This document shows positions 34,897 through 46,977 of a stretch of DNA of 64,000 bases, piece by piece. A program made the position numbers and the translations under genes. Positions within the stretch are counted from its first letter, which is position 1. Every line of letters begins with the position of its first letter. The stretch is taken from NCBI GenBank assembly GCA_027924585.1, contig BSBM01000125.1, positions 5,709,001-5,773,000 of the forward strand, read 5' to 3'. Source of the stretch: Larix kaempferi (lineage: Eukaryota > Streptophyta > Pinopsida > Pinales > Pinaceae). A model generated the notes under the pieces. The model worked only from the letters and a program-made list of their open reading frames with translations. It ran no database searches and was not told where the DNA came from.

Positions 34897-36382
34897 ATCA
34901 CTTTTTCTTCCTAGGTTAGAGGATTTGTCAATTCTTTGAATCTTGAAAGATACTCCCTGATTTGTTATGATGTAATTGCTCTTTTAATTAAGTTGCATAA
35001 GATCAAAGAATCTCTATTATATTCACATATTCCCTTTTCTTTCTTTTTTGTTTCCTTAAAGGGTGGAACTCTTGGTTGAGCCTAAAGGCAAGAGGTCTAC
35101 TTATCATATTAGTTCTCTCCTCCATTTCAATATATTAGCGCTCCATTCTTGTTACTCTTTTTTACTTTTTTAACTTGCAAGAGAAATGGAAAAATATTAT
35201 TTCACAATTCTTGTGGCCTCTATAACAAACCCTTACATACACTGCTGCATACAACAGAAGTCCACGGCACAATCAAACCAAGCCACCAGCAGATATGACC
35301 TCATCAATCAGGACATAGAGTAACCCCAGCAGATGAAGGTAAGGAAGATCAGACCTCTAAAGTCCCTCCTCAGGCCAAGGCTCAACATGTCAGGCCTCAA
35401 ACAAACTCACATTCAATGTTTTAAATTTTTGACAGACCATGAGGTCTTGAATCTTGTCCTTAAAACAAGGAGGGGTTCAATGTAAAAAAATTCTAAATGG
35501 TCAATAGTTTGCAAGGTTAATCTAGAAGTTTCCAAGTGTCATGAGGTGTCAATGATGCATCATCCTTTAGGATAGCGACGAACTCCTATTTAGTGAAGCA
35601 GTTACAAAAATATAGAAAGGTCATTAGGGTTAAACCGTTAAATTGATTCTTCATATATATGATTGTAATTCTACGGGCCACGTCAGAGGTAGAGCAGAGG
35701 TGAGGCAGAGGCAGAGAGGATATGAAAATAGAGAGGAGAGGACTAGGGTAGAATACTCCCATATTGTGTAATCAGGTCACGAAATTCTAAGTAATTGAAT
35801 TTGATTAATGAAAGTATTTTATATGCATATGGACTTGTGAATGTCTTTTTCTATGTATTTTTTATGAAGTTCATTGTCTATATTGAATGTGAATGGCATC
35901 CTGCTGAAAACATAAAGTCATTTACTCTGGAATTTGTATGTAATTCCTGCAGCGAAATATGAGTACATAGGCTTTGTTAATTGGTTGACTTCTTGACAGT
36001 AAGCAACAACAGGAATATGTGATTTCTGCGAAGGATTTGCAATTGGAAGACCCTTCTGAAAACTGACTCGATGTGATTGTTTATGACTCGAGTGTCCTTA
36101 TGTTATGAGATATCAGGTTATGCAAATCAAAAGGAAGTGAAGCGATTGAAGTTGGAACATCAAGTTACTTTAATTAGATTGTTTAAAGTACATTATGCAT
36201 TAAACCCTAACCCTAACCAAAATTTAACAGAATAAATAAATGTGTTGGGTGAGAATCTACTGTCGCTGAAGGTAAAATATTGGAGATTTTAGCATTTCTT
36301 TGACATTTTTATACAGAGATTGAGTTATGGAATTGATACCCAGGCTCCATATTTCAGGGTTAGGGTTTGATTTTTTGGAAGT
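34897..36382. other. AT-rich spacer with a short telomere-like tract
   Basis: No gene recognised. At about 36.20 kb there is TAAACCCTAACCCTAACC, a short interstitial run related to the plant telomere repeat. It is too short to mean more than chance or an old repair scar. Confidence 0.45.
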
Positions 36383-36766
36383 GTGTTGAAGGGTAGTAAT
36401 TATTTTTTTCCACTTGTTCTTGAAAAACTAAGTTTCTCAAATGTTGAAACAAACCCTGAAGAAATGAACGCTGACCTAGAGGAAAAATCGTGGAAAATTG
36501 TTATTGTGCCCAAATTTGAATACCCGGGTATACTTTGTTTGGGAATCAAACTCCATTTTAGATTCCATTTTTGTACAAACAACAGTAGATCATGGCACAA
36601 TTGTAATCATATTATTAAAGGGAAAACACCATTTCTGAACGAAGAAATTGAATTTATACTCAAGGTAAGAGTTCAAGAATTTGGGGAAGTGTTTTTTGTT
36701 GAAATTGGAGGTGGTTCCTACATCAAAAATAAAAAGAAGAGCTGCATGGATAGCATTGGAACCTGA
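36383..36766 (+). CDS. Unrecognised 127-codon frame, possible exon
   Basis: An open frame with balanced, non-repetitive composition (for example EKSWKIVIVPKFEYPGILCL and FLNEEIEFILKVRV). A consensus donor AAG|GTAAGA lies inside it at about 36.66 kb, so the coding part might end there. No known domain is visible, and no promoter, partner exon or element end was found nearby. Could be a remnant exon or a chance frame. Weak call. Confidence 0.25.
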   Translation: MLKGSNYFFPLVLEKLSFSNVETNPEEMNADLEEKSWKIVIVPKFEYPGILCLGIKLHFRFHFCTNNSRSWHNCNHIIKGKTPFLNEEIEFILKVRVQEFGEVFFVEIGGGSYIKNKKKSCMDSIGT

Positions 36767-37747
36767 TTTCCGCAGTTCGTCTCACTCCCTTTCCTTATTA
36801 TTGGCACCTATGTCTATCTCCCCATGCACGGTTAAACCCAACATTTCATTCTGATTTTTTGTCTATCTCTCCATGCGCATGGTTTAAACCAGATCAAATC
36901 ATTCCCACCCTTTCATCCACACCAATATTCAAAAATTGAATTTTTCAGTCTTTGGAAATTGTGTCTTTTGAATCTTTGAAAATTGTATAAAATTGAATCT
37001 TTTTAATCTTTAAAAATTGTATAAAATTGAACCTTTTGAATCTTAGAAAATGAAGTGATCATTTCTTGATGTAATTTAATTTACAATATACAAAGTGACA
37101 AAGTGTTACCATTATTGCAGTTTATTATTTAAATATTTTTGAATGATTATTATTGTTTGTTTATTATTGATCTCCCCATGGATTTAATAAGCTACTAATT
37201 TAAAATGGTTTATTTAACCAAATAATTAAAAAAAATTCCCCGGATGGGGTGTCTCTTTGCCACATGGAAAAGGGGACAAGTGCCACCTGTGAGAATGTTT
37301 CCTGTGGCAATCATGCGGGTGACTAACCTCCCTAACCCCCATCCCAAGCGCAATTATATCCCCTCTAGTTTGATGAGATGGGGATGTTATTCCATAATTA
37401 TCTCCCAACTAAAACTAATTGACACAGATGCTAGTAAATGATCATTCATCACCGCACGCACCATCGGTTGTTGAGAAATCACAATGTGCAATTAGAAATC
37501 TTCACGATTTTAATGGCAGCCATTATGATTGATAGAGTTGATGGGAATTGGATTCGATGGGTTCTGTTGGTTATGGATCAAATCACCATTTTAAAGTTTT
37601 TATCAATCAATTTGGGCCTAGTTGAAACTATGTTTGCAAATTCTTGGTTTGGTTGAAATTGTGTTTTCAAAGCTTTTCCAAGATCTTGGAAGACATTGCG
37701 AGTACCCTAAACATAACTATGACCATGGCGGTGGAGGCCTATGTGAA
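36767..37747. other. AT-rich spacer, nothing recognised
   Basis: Short frames without motifs. A run of GAATCTTT..AAAATTGTATAAAATTGAA repeats about 40 bp apart occurs at 36.95-37.05 kb. Confidence 0.45.
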
Positions 37748-38309
37748 ACTATTTGCTGAGGGATCCATCCCCTGGCTTAGTGGCGTTGGAAAATGCTACT
37801 GTCTCTCTCACTAGTCCTCTCACTTTTGTTTCTAGCAATGAATTGGGGATGCACTCTCTGTTCATGACAACCCTGCGATGGGTGGGCCACACCCTCCTGT
37901 GAAAGTTTCTTTGGATATAATTCCAAACAACATTATAATATAGGTGGTTCTTTCAAATCTATATTTATTCAAAACAACATGCTTACGTTCCAAATTCATC
38001 CCTATATATGAGGGTAGCTACAACAACAATAAGCAAATTATAAGATCACATGTATATAGAAAATGCACAACTACACAACATGTATCATGGAAGCCCTCAT
38101 GGGGAAGAAAACCCAATTACAACCTTCCACTGTGATAGAATCCACAAAATCAAGAGTCATGCATGACTTCACAATGTCTCTTGCCATAAACCCTAGGCGA
38201 AGACATATCTAGTGGGAGACCATGCATTACACATCAAAGAATACACGAGTATAACTGCTCTACTACAAAAGGATAGTGAGCTAGAGAATAACGAAACCCA
38301 ATCATAAGT
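37748..38309. repeat. 857-bp tandem array, left part (partial unit)
   Basis: Begins at AACTATTTGCTGAGGGATCC and matches the last ~560 bp of the 857-bp unit found right of gypsy-2. It ends in CCAATCATAAGT, where the other units continue CCAATCATAAGCACAAGAGG. The break is the gypsy-2 integration point, with the last 5 bp (38305-38309) being one copy of its TSD. Confidence 0.9.
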
Positions 38310-39910
38310 TGTTGGCATCTATAACTGATCTAGAGGTTTAAATGTAGACCCAGGTACTTCGCGGTTCAAGGAACCAATGAAAACCCCTATTCACTGGCCC
38401 CTTTCGGCTACAAACTGCAAGCAACCTGAGGTCTCACCCGAGGTGAAGCTAAGGGATTGGTTGGAGAATCAAGTTTCCACAACCTAGTGATGCAAGTGTA
38501 AATGGGACAAATGGGCTGCGCGACAAGGAAGTCTTACTGTGGACAAAGGACTGCGCGAAGTCTCTACTTCGCATCAGATACTTCGGTAATTTGTTGCGAT
38601 TGCGCAACCAATGCATCCAAGGTCTGCACAGTTTGAGGTACTTCGAACGTTACGACGACAAGTTATCAACAAATTATCTCGCAGCGCCCTCCAAGGGGTC
38701 GCATCGACTAGCCCGCACGCCTACTCAATATTTGATTAACTCTAACAAATCTACTCAACGTTCCTTATCCATTCAATCAAAACTTAGATTATTATCTTCA
38801 AGGCATATGTAAATGAGTGAAACATATAATACTGTGTGCTCCAACGGTGCGCCGACATCGAGTGTTCAATGATGTGACTAACCCATTGTTTCATACATTT
38901 AAAGACTTAGAAATATTGAATACTTAATCATTCATCCACTCATGCATTACTTAACATATTATTCCCACCATTCCTGTGGTGAATACATACAAAAGCAACC
39001 ACAACAGATAACTGCGGCATTAAACATCCATACTAAGCAAATGAACAAGTGTAAATGCAAACAAATCACACAACACAGAGTTTAACATGGTTCACCCCCC
39101 TGATGGAGGCTACGTCCACAAGAACGGTTGTTGAATTAGTCTTTTGCAAAGGGTACAACAGTTCTTAGTCTGTGCACCCAGTTGCAGACTCTCTTCTCTC
39201 TCAGATAGGTCTCTATGCACTCAGCTGCACAGCCTTTACAATAGCTTCAAGCTTCGAAAGATCCTAACAATGTACAACAATGACCAAAATGAAGAGTAAC
39301 CCTTCCGTTACAAAATTGCCCTTATTTATAGATCATGCCCATAGGTCATATCTTTATAATCAGTAGGAAGAAACCCTTAGGTTTACAAAACTGTCACGAT
39401 TTTCCCCAAAACTGGACTTCTGGCACCTGGTAGTGAATATTCCTTCGTGGTGGTCTTCCACACATGCTTCATGTAGCTATTGGCCTTCCTGCTGTGCGCA
39501 TGCCAATAGGTCACTTTTACCAAGCGGTTCTCCCTCTAACGGTTTTGTGCGACTAATTCAAGTAGTGGCATCTTCTGCATGTGCGACCAGTCGTTTTCTT
39601 CCCTATTTGCTCCTACCCACCGCTTAGCACTCCTCGAGCATCTTTACCAAAAATAGACCACCAACGGTATAACTGAAACACGTGCCATCCTCCATCCAAC
39701 ACTCTGCTTTGCTAGAATCTCGTGGACTAAACACTTTGCAGCATTGCCTCCTCGCAGTGCTGATCCTCGCAGCTTCCTCCAACACTATGCTGCATGCAAC
39801 TTCGCAGCATCCAAAACTTGTACCAAAATTACTTTCCTCTAAACTGCGCTGAGCTTGCAGTTCCAAAATATTACTTGCTCAAAATTTCACCACTTCGGCC
39901 AGGCCCAACA
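38310..39910 (-). repeat. gypsy-2 3' LTR
   Basis: 1,601 bp, TGTTGGCATC to GCCCAACA on the plus strand. A minus-strand TATA box TATAAATAAG lies at 39321-39330. The polypurine tract TAGGGGCT (plus 39911-39918) adjoins it. It differs from the other LTR by roughly one base in eight over the first 160 bp by eye, so the insertion is old. Confidence 0.93.
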
Positions 39911-39922
39911 AGCCCCTAACAC

Positions 39923-42778
39923 TTACATGTGGCTCGCTCCCGAACCACCTACAAGTTCAGTTTCCCTGAACTGTTCTGACTCCTCCGGAGCTAGCTTCGC
40001 AGCAAACTCATTATAGGTTCCGATGAGTTTCTCTACTGCATCCTTCTTATCTTGCTCGACTTGCCTGACTATATCCATCATTTCTGGTGTTATCTCATCC
40101 CCGAGCTGGCCTTCTACCTTTTCTTGATTCTCACGCAGTTCCTTTAATTTTTCCTCAATCTCTTGCGAGATCGTACCAGCATCTTCCAGTAGTGGTTGTG
40201 CCTTGTCGACCATTTCAGTTTCTTTCTCTTGCAAGGCTTGCACTTCTTTCTTGAGGCTCATTATATCCCCATACTTTTGGAGCCTATCTCTTGGTGGTAG
40301 GGCCTTTATTTCTGCATCCAACTTCTCCAAAGCAGCTTGCTTATCTTTCGCTGCATTCTTTACTTCCATCAATGTTGAGTCTTCTTCGAGGGCAGTAAAT
40401 TCCTTTGATGCTTCTTCCAGCAGATCCTGGCACTTAGCCACTTCGGAAGCAATATTCTCTGTTGTGGCCTTCACTGCTTCTGCTCTAAGTTGTTGTTCAT
40501 TTGGTGGATTCCTTGGATTTATCTGCTCCTTCAAAGCAGCGATGTTAGCCTCATGCAAAATCTGCATATCCTGCATGTCTGCCTTCAGCGTGGTGACCAG
40601 CTCACCAATCTTAACAATAGTATCCTCAGGATCTGTCTGGACCTCCAAGTCGTCGATGTTGTCTGCTACCGCGGTGATCGTGGACTCTAGTCTTTGTCGA
40701 TGATCATGCTCATCCTGTAGCTGCAGAGCATTCCGTGAACTTGACTCCTCCAACTACCAATTGGATGCTTGCAACTCAGCCTGCCCCTTCAGCGCGTCGA
40801 TGGTTCGCTCATGCATTTCCTCCATACACTGCAAATGTAAATAATGCAGGCCCGACAGTGTTATTTTTTCCAAGTCGAGCTCCACTCGCTCGACATCCTT
40901 TGTATCTAACATGAGTTTCTCTGGCATAGGTAAGCTTACTGTGATCGGGTCCAGGTGGACGATACGGGACTTTGAAGGAACGACCATGGTTAACTGCGGT
41001 GCTTGCTGCTGCGAAGTTCCTCTCGACTTCCCTTCGGACTCTGAGTCACACAACGGAGGTAATCTCTTGTGGACCTATTCAATTTTTAGCGTGATCCCCT
41101 GTAGTGTGGTCAGATTCTTTTCCAGAGTATCCTGTATTTCCTTATCAGTTTTCTCTTTGTCCGATATCAGATCTTCCATCTGCTCTGTGAACTTTACCTC
41201 GATCATTTCATAGTCGTCGCTTTTTAGTACTATGTCCAATGTACCCTTATCAGCTTTCTGCTTCTTTCTTCCCTCTTTTTTATGTCTTGTGCTATCAACT
41301 TCCTTCCTTTTCGCTGTCTCCTTCTCTTCTATGATAGGGCATGAAATTGGCTCATCCTCCCCCGAGTCACTTGTGACATCCACAACTTCTACACGGAACC
41401 CGGCAGGCCATTCCTTCATGTTATTGTCAATGTCCTCCTCATACATATGGTAGTTCCCCAGGAACCACTCCACCTTCTTCTTCTGTGCCTTAGCTGAAAT
41501 ATAAATGCTACGCATGTCAGCATAAAAATTCACAATGTGGGTATACCTATTGGTTACCTACTTTGTTATGCTCGGCATTAGTATAACTACTGCGCGCAGC
41601 TTGTCATAGTATTGGTAGAATACTTCAGCGTTCACATGCTATCTTTGTGAATTCATATTTTCCCACAAATTTGAATAACGCGGTCCTCTGCACTCGTTGG
41701 TATAAGTGATTACACCAACGTAATCCTTTGGATACTTCCATTCGACAAAAGCAATTAGTACTATAAGCCAGGTGTAATGGAAATTCCCTCCGTTTAGCTG
41801 CGTGTCGTTGAGATCTTCCATGAACTTGTTTAGCAAATATTGAGGCCAATTAAATTGTTCTCCTTCCACGGCCGCGGCACCGAGCAGTACTACGTCCGTG
41901 CTTACTTCTAGTGGCCTACATGTGCGGAGAATCTTTCCCACTAAGAGTTGCGTGACAAATCTTGTTTCTCTATCATCAATTTCTTCTGTTTGGAAGCCCC
42001 TTATCCCTTTTACGGTTGTCTAAGTTTTCTTCATCTTTGCTACGACTTCTTTATCCTTACTCTTTACTTGGAAGAATTGCTTGGGATCCTTACCCCTTTT
42101 ACTTAAGCCGGTAATCCGGTGGATGATGTCAATGGTTATGTTGATGTTGCGGTCGATCCACAGGTAACCCTGGTGCGTGCGTGACATTAGTGTTCGCACC
42201 ACAACATTAAACTCTGGTGATCTATCAAAATGAGGAAGTTTGAGTAGATTGAGCAGCCCGGACTGGACTACTCCGGATAACCAACTTTGTGCGACTAGGT
42301 TAAGCTCACCCTTCGCGTCCTTCTTCTAGCACATGTACTGGTCTGGTTGGAATTGTGGTAACTTCAGCTCATTGGGATCCTCTTTATGTATTGCAACCAG
42401 ATCATAATCCTCCCATCTACATTCTGAGATTTTACCCAGCAATTTTTTCTCAACCTCAACATGTTTTGAGATTGGAGACAACGGGATGTCGTATTTAGCA
42501 TTCTTCAGCAGCTTAAAGACTAGTGCATCCAGAGCACATGGTGAAATGTAGTCTAGGGTTAAGGTCAGAGGTTTTTCCTTATCCATTAGCGGTGGCTTCG
42601 GCGCTATCGATGCCATCTTAGGTACCTTTGTTCTTGGTCTGACTAGATTTTTTCCCCTGTATTCCATCACTGGACCATGTCTTGGTGATCGTCTTGATGC
42701 CTGACCTAATTCGAAAACAACCTTCTTAGCTGGGGTTCTCATTAACCCTTCAATCCCCCCATATTGGAATATCTTCAC
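39923..42778 (-). pseudogene. gypsy-2 env-position ORF: ~950-residue coiled-coil protein, several stops
   Basis: A single frame of 952 codons from ATG 42778 to TAA 39923, broken by in-frame stops near 42323, 42017, 41636, 41072 and 40754 plus one or two others, with no clear frameshift. The N-terminal half is globular (YISPCALDALVFKLLKNAKY, then RTLMSRTHQGYLWIDRNI and LIVLIAFVEWKYPKDYVGVI). A Lys/Arg-rich stretch (HKKEGRKKQK, about 41.28 kb) could be a nuclear signal. The C-terminal 276 residues are a long Glu/Lys/Ala coiled coil ending GGSGASHM. No signal peptide or membrane segment is evident, so it is env-like only by position. It ends 12 bp before the 3' LTR. A minus-strand TATA box lies about 160 bp upstream of the ATG. 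Function unknown. Confidence 0.8.
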
Positions 42779-42936
42779 AGTCTATTAGACCATGAACTCT
42801 TCTTAAGTGGAGGGCCACTTAGACATCCACTAGGAAACTCTCACAGTTGTTCAGATAGCTTGTGAAAAATACTCGGGCAGACTATTTGCAAGAAAATGCT
42901 AAGTGTTTGGTAACACCCGTGAGTCTGAATATGGCA

Positions 42937-42946
42937 TTATTTATAG
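42937..42946 (-). promoter_or_regulatory. TATA box upstream of the gypsy-2 env-position ORF
   Basis: CTATAAATAA on the minus strand, about 160 bp before ATG 42778, resembling the LTR's own TATA (CTATAAATAAG). It suggests a separate transcript for this ORF. Motif seen, use inferred. Confidence 0.4.
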
Positions 42947-43379
42947 GTGTAGCGGACCCTCCTCCATGCCCCTCAATGACTAGATTAAGCATTAATGGTG
43001 GCATCTGTTGTCCAAATCCAGCGCTTCCTTTGGTTCTTTCCATCATAAACTCGCTCAGAATGGCTATCAGTGCATTAAATGCCCAAGCAGTTGCTGGTAA
43101 CGACTATATAACTGTTATATTATCCGACCAACATTGTAATGTCCATTTTCCTGAGTGTTGTGTAGAACTACGCGGCAGGTCCTGATGGTTCCTGCGCAGT
43201 CTCTTCGCGGTGCTTGATTTCTTGCTTCTGAACTAAGGCTCTTCTTAGTTAATTTGGTCTTCACAACTGCCCTGTAGAGTTCGCAACTGCACAGTTCCTC
43301 TTTTATTTTCTCTTTTCTTCTCTCTTTTTTTTTCCTTGGAATATAAAGGATGCTACGAAGCAAGACTATCACGTTCAAG
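42947..43379 (-). other. Spacer between integrase and the env-position ORF
   Basis: Contains short frames and a pyrimidine-rich tract (43.30-43.34 kb). Probably untranslated leader or promoter of the downstream ORF. Confidence 0.45.
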
Positions 43380-44565
43380 CTTTAGTTTGCTTCCATTTAT
43401 CAAAGTTGGAAAAGTATCTCTGGCTAGGGTAGCTAACTAAACTGCGTCACCGTTAGTAACATGCATTACAGTATAGGGGCCAAGCCAATGCATCTTAAAT
43501 TTTCCAGGAAATTTTATAAATTTACTATCATACAGGAGGACCAGATCACCTACCTAAAAAGACTTGTTTTTGATATGGCGATCATGTCATGCTTTTTCCC
43601 TTTCCTTCTGCACTTTTTGGTGAAATCCTGCAATGAAGCGATCCTTCTCAAGACCAACCAAGTGTAAAAGTCGTTCTTCCAGTGCATCGCGATCTACCAT
43701 GCTTGTAAATGATATTATTCTCAAATCGGGAAGGATATATTCCATTGGCATTATTTCCTCTTTCCCATAAGACAACCTAAAGGGTGTGTGTCCAGTCAGT
43801 TTCTTGCAGGAAGTTCTATACGCCCATAATACAGATGGAATATATCCTTCCCGGTTTGAGAATAACAGCATTTATAGGCATGGTAGATCGCGATTGATGT
43901 TGCATATCTTGGTTAGCGCATTCTCCAATACATTGTTAAATGCTTCAACAGTTTCATTCACCTATGGATGATAAGGCATGATGTGTTGATGATGAACGTG
44001 GAACTCTTCGGTCAAATATTCAATGTTTCTATTCAAAAAGTGAGTGCCCTGATCACTCATTAAAATCTTCGGGCATCTGAACCTTGTCATGATGTTCTCA
44101 TAGATAAACTCTGTGGCTATAGCTACATTACAGTCTTTCACTGGCTTTGCTTCAGCCCATCTGGTGAGGTAATCAGTAGCAGTAATAATGTACCTCACGC
44201 CAGTTCTCTTCCCTGGTGGGTTAATAGGACCCACGAAATCAATGGCCCATTTCTCAAATGCCTGCAATGTCAACTATGGATTTAGAGGTATTTCATCCCT
44301 GCATGATGGCTTCCATGTTCTTTGACAAACATCGCAACTCTGGCAATGTCGAGTATTTATGAATCGTAGTCCACCATAGCCCTGTGTGCAGTATCTTCTG
44401 TGCAGTGGCTCTCTTTGCGTAGTGACCTCCTGCGACTCCTGAATGCGCATCAGCTAATATGAATGGTTTCTTATGTTCTACTACACATCTACACAATACT
44501 TCATCATGTCCCAACTTGTATAACTGACCTGCGATAATGGTGAAGTCTGATGCTCGCACTACCAA
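43380..44565 (-). pseudogene. gypsy-2 integrase with GPY/F-type C-terminus
   Basis: Inserts the cDNA into the genome. In order: zinc-binding region (ADAHSGVAGGHYAKRATAQ, then CLSKNM near 44.32 kb), catalytic core with AIDFVGPINPPG (first Asp), ILMSDQGTHFLN (second Asp) and NETVEAFNNVLE (Glu, in a stretch broken by stops near 43.96 and 43.87 kb), RTSCKKLTGHTPFRLSYGKE, and a C-terminal module VGDLVLLYDSKF..KMHWLGPYTV (about 43.44-43.56 kb) typical of Ty3/gypsy GPY/F integrases. The frame shifts between 44293 and 44273. The D, D, E residues are still visible, but the gene is broken. Confidence 0.92.
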
Positions 44566-46065
44566 CTACTTCTTTTGCTGCGTAGTGAACTCTGTGGGTG
44601 CGAACCTAGTAGTCAAAAATTCAATGATGTCCTTATAATAATCATCATCAACCTGTATAGCAAACAACTGTGCATCAGGCAGATTGTCCTCCAGATTTGT
44701 AGGCTCTTCTCCATACTCAATTCTTGACAGATGATCAAGTCCCAAATCCAACCTTCCTGGCTTAACAACAATTTCAAAATCATACTCTTAAAAGAGTAAT
44801 AATCATTTGCATATGCACCCCCCTAACACTGGCTTATTGACTAGGTATTTCAAAGCAGAATGGTCAGTGAACATAGAAAAGTGTGCACCAAGCAAATAAT
44901 GCTTGAACTTCTGCAGTGCGTATACCATAGCGAGTCCTTATCGTTCATTAGTGGTATAATTCTTCTCAGCAAATGAAAGCTTTCTAATGGAAAATGTATT
45001 GGTATGATAAATACCTCCCTCTCCTAGCTGAGCAAGAACAATTCCCAATGCTATACATCAAGCGTCAACATGGACGTGAAATGGCTTCTCCCAGTTTGGA
45101 AAAACTAGGATCATCCCAGTGACCATCTTCTCTTTCAGGGTATCAAAGCCTTATTCGCATTCTTCATTCCAGATGAATGGCACATCTTTCTTTAACAGAT
45201 TCTCCATAGTCGTGGTTATCTGCACATACCCTTTTATGAACTTCCTATAATAGCTGGTATGCCCCAATGTAGTGCGCAACTGCTTGACTGAATTTGGTGT
45301 AGGAAAAATTACAATGACCGCGATCTTGGCAGGATCTACCATCAAGCCTTGTTTGCACACAATGTGTCACAACAAAATTCCATAGGGAACACATAAAATA
45401 CATTTCTTCAAATTCAAAGAAATCTGATGCTGTCTGCATTTTTCCATCATCCTATGGTTCACGGCATGGTTCTTCAGTAACCCAAAAATAGTCCAATCAT
45501 CAAAATAAACCTCTAAAAACTTGTGTATGAAGTCTTTAAATGCTGCGACTACCACCCTAGAAAATATGGCAGGTGCGTTCTTTAGCCCAAAAGGCATCAC
45601 TATGTACTGGAACGACCCCCATTCTGTAGCAAAAGTAGTCTTTTGTCTATCTGCGCTATCAATATTGATTTGGTGGTAACTAGAGAATCCATCAGTGAAA
45701 GAATAGGCTTCATTTCCTCCAACATTATCAAGCACTTCATCTGTGAAAGGGGTAGGAAATGGGTCATGCATTGATGCATCATTCATCTTTCTGAGATCCA
45801 CACAAACCCTGATCTCACCCTTTGTTTTCTTATCCTAGATAACCATCGGGCTTATCCACTCAGATTCTTCAACCGGCTCAATGATCCCTGCATCGAGCAT
45901 CTTATCGAGTTCTGCCTTAACTCGTTCTTTGTAGCGCGGGTTTAGTCTATGCAGTCGTTGCTTCACAGGTTTCACGCCAGGCTTAAGAGGAATTTTCATC
46001 ACTCCTAAGTCTCCCAGAATACCTTTCATCTCTGTGAACTTGGTCAGGAATAATTCTCGATATTC
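44566..46065 (-). pseudogene. gypsy-2 reverse transcriptase and RNase H
   Basis: RT blocks: RYKERVKAELDKMLDAGIIEP, EIRVCVDLRKMND, SFTDGFSSYHQINID, VMPFGLKNAPAIFSRV and the catalytic box EVYFDDWTIFG (about 45.49-45.51 kb). Next come LVVDPAKI-type sequence (GLMVDPAKIAVI) and RTTLGHTSYYRKFI. RNase H follows from about 45.15 kb, with HVHVDA then a stop, and TDHSALKYLVNKP. All pieces are in one frame with stops near 45.83, 45.36, 45.15, 44.94 kb and others. The RT box and thumb are typical of Athila/Tat-like plant elements as I know them. Confidence 0.93.
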
Positions 46066-46977
46066 CTATAGTATACCCGCTACCTCTTCAATTGTATCTT
46101 CATCCCAATAATATCCAATAGCTGTGAACTTTGGCTCTTCGCTAGTGCCAATGTTCACTTTTCTTGTTTTCACAGGTCCACTCATATCTGGAATTTCTAG
46201 TGGAGGTCCTTCTACCTCGCGTGATCCCTCTGATTCAGGTATCTGTATATTGCACGAGTCCTCCTCATCACTATCTGCTTTATCATCGCAATCCTCAGTG
46301 ATGTGATAATAATTAAGAGCGTTCTCTAGTTGTTCTTCCCATTCTGACTGTAGGTGCGCAGGTACATTGTTTGCTCCCAAAAATTCTTCTAATGTCATAT
46401 TTCCATGTGCGCAATCTGGTCTGAATATTCTTTCCTTAATAGCCTGCAATGCATCATTAATACTTGGATGTTCGTCTTTGAAACTTTAATCCTGCTGGAA
46501 GCTCGCGGTTATGCCAGATCAGTCCATTGTGCCTCTGCGCAACTCTAGGTCTAGGTACCACTTCTTCGGAATTGGTTCTTCCAACATGTGCACAAACAAA
46601 TGTACCCATTCTGTCTATGGCCTCTCCTTCCATGCTGCTGAACAGACCTGAATATGTTGTCTTGGATTTGTTTGTCCATTATATTTCTCAAAGGATAGGG
46701 TAGCCTTATCAGCAAACTTGATTTGCATCTTAATTCTGCACTGATCCCATGTTGTCAGTGTCTGCTTATGCGCAGCCCACCATCTGGCAGGTGTATCGCG
46801 CAATGCCACATATAATGCTTGTAAGCGATGTTCTTCTGCAATTGCTGCAGTATATTCATTGATAAAAGAATAAACATTAGAGAAACCATCATAGCCATGG
46901 ATTGGGCTTACCTCCTTTCCAATCCAGCGCAATGACTTTGTGATCCATGCACATTTCCTGGTAGATACTTCATGCAA
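46066..46977 (-). pseudogene. gypsy-2: second gag-like domain between protease and RT
   Basis: In frame with RT and upstream of it. The stretch YTAAIAEEHRLQALYVALRD, PARWWAAHKQTLTTWDQC and IKFADK, then EWVHLFVHMLEEPIPKKWYL, has the Leu-x-x-A..WW..tW..F pattern of a retrotransposon gag capsid. An acidic linker (SDEEDSCNIQIPESEG) leads to RT. The main gag with its knuckles lies separately at 47.7-49.7 kb, so this would be an extra capsid-like domain inside pol. Two stops (about 46.61 and 46.49 kb) break it. Family assignment is by motif pattern only. Confidence 0.65.

Noticed and set aside
36203-36222. Telomeric repeat tract
   Set aside because: Only about two and a half CCCTAA-type units; too short to claim an interstitial telomere.
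39923-40753. True envelope protein
   Set aside because: No signal peptide, transmembrane segment or cleavage motif is visible; it is a coiled-coil protein placed in the env position.
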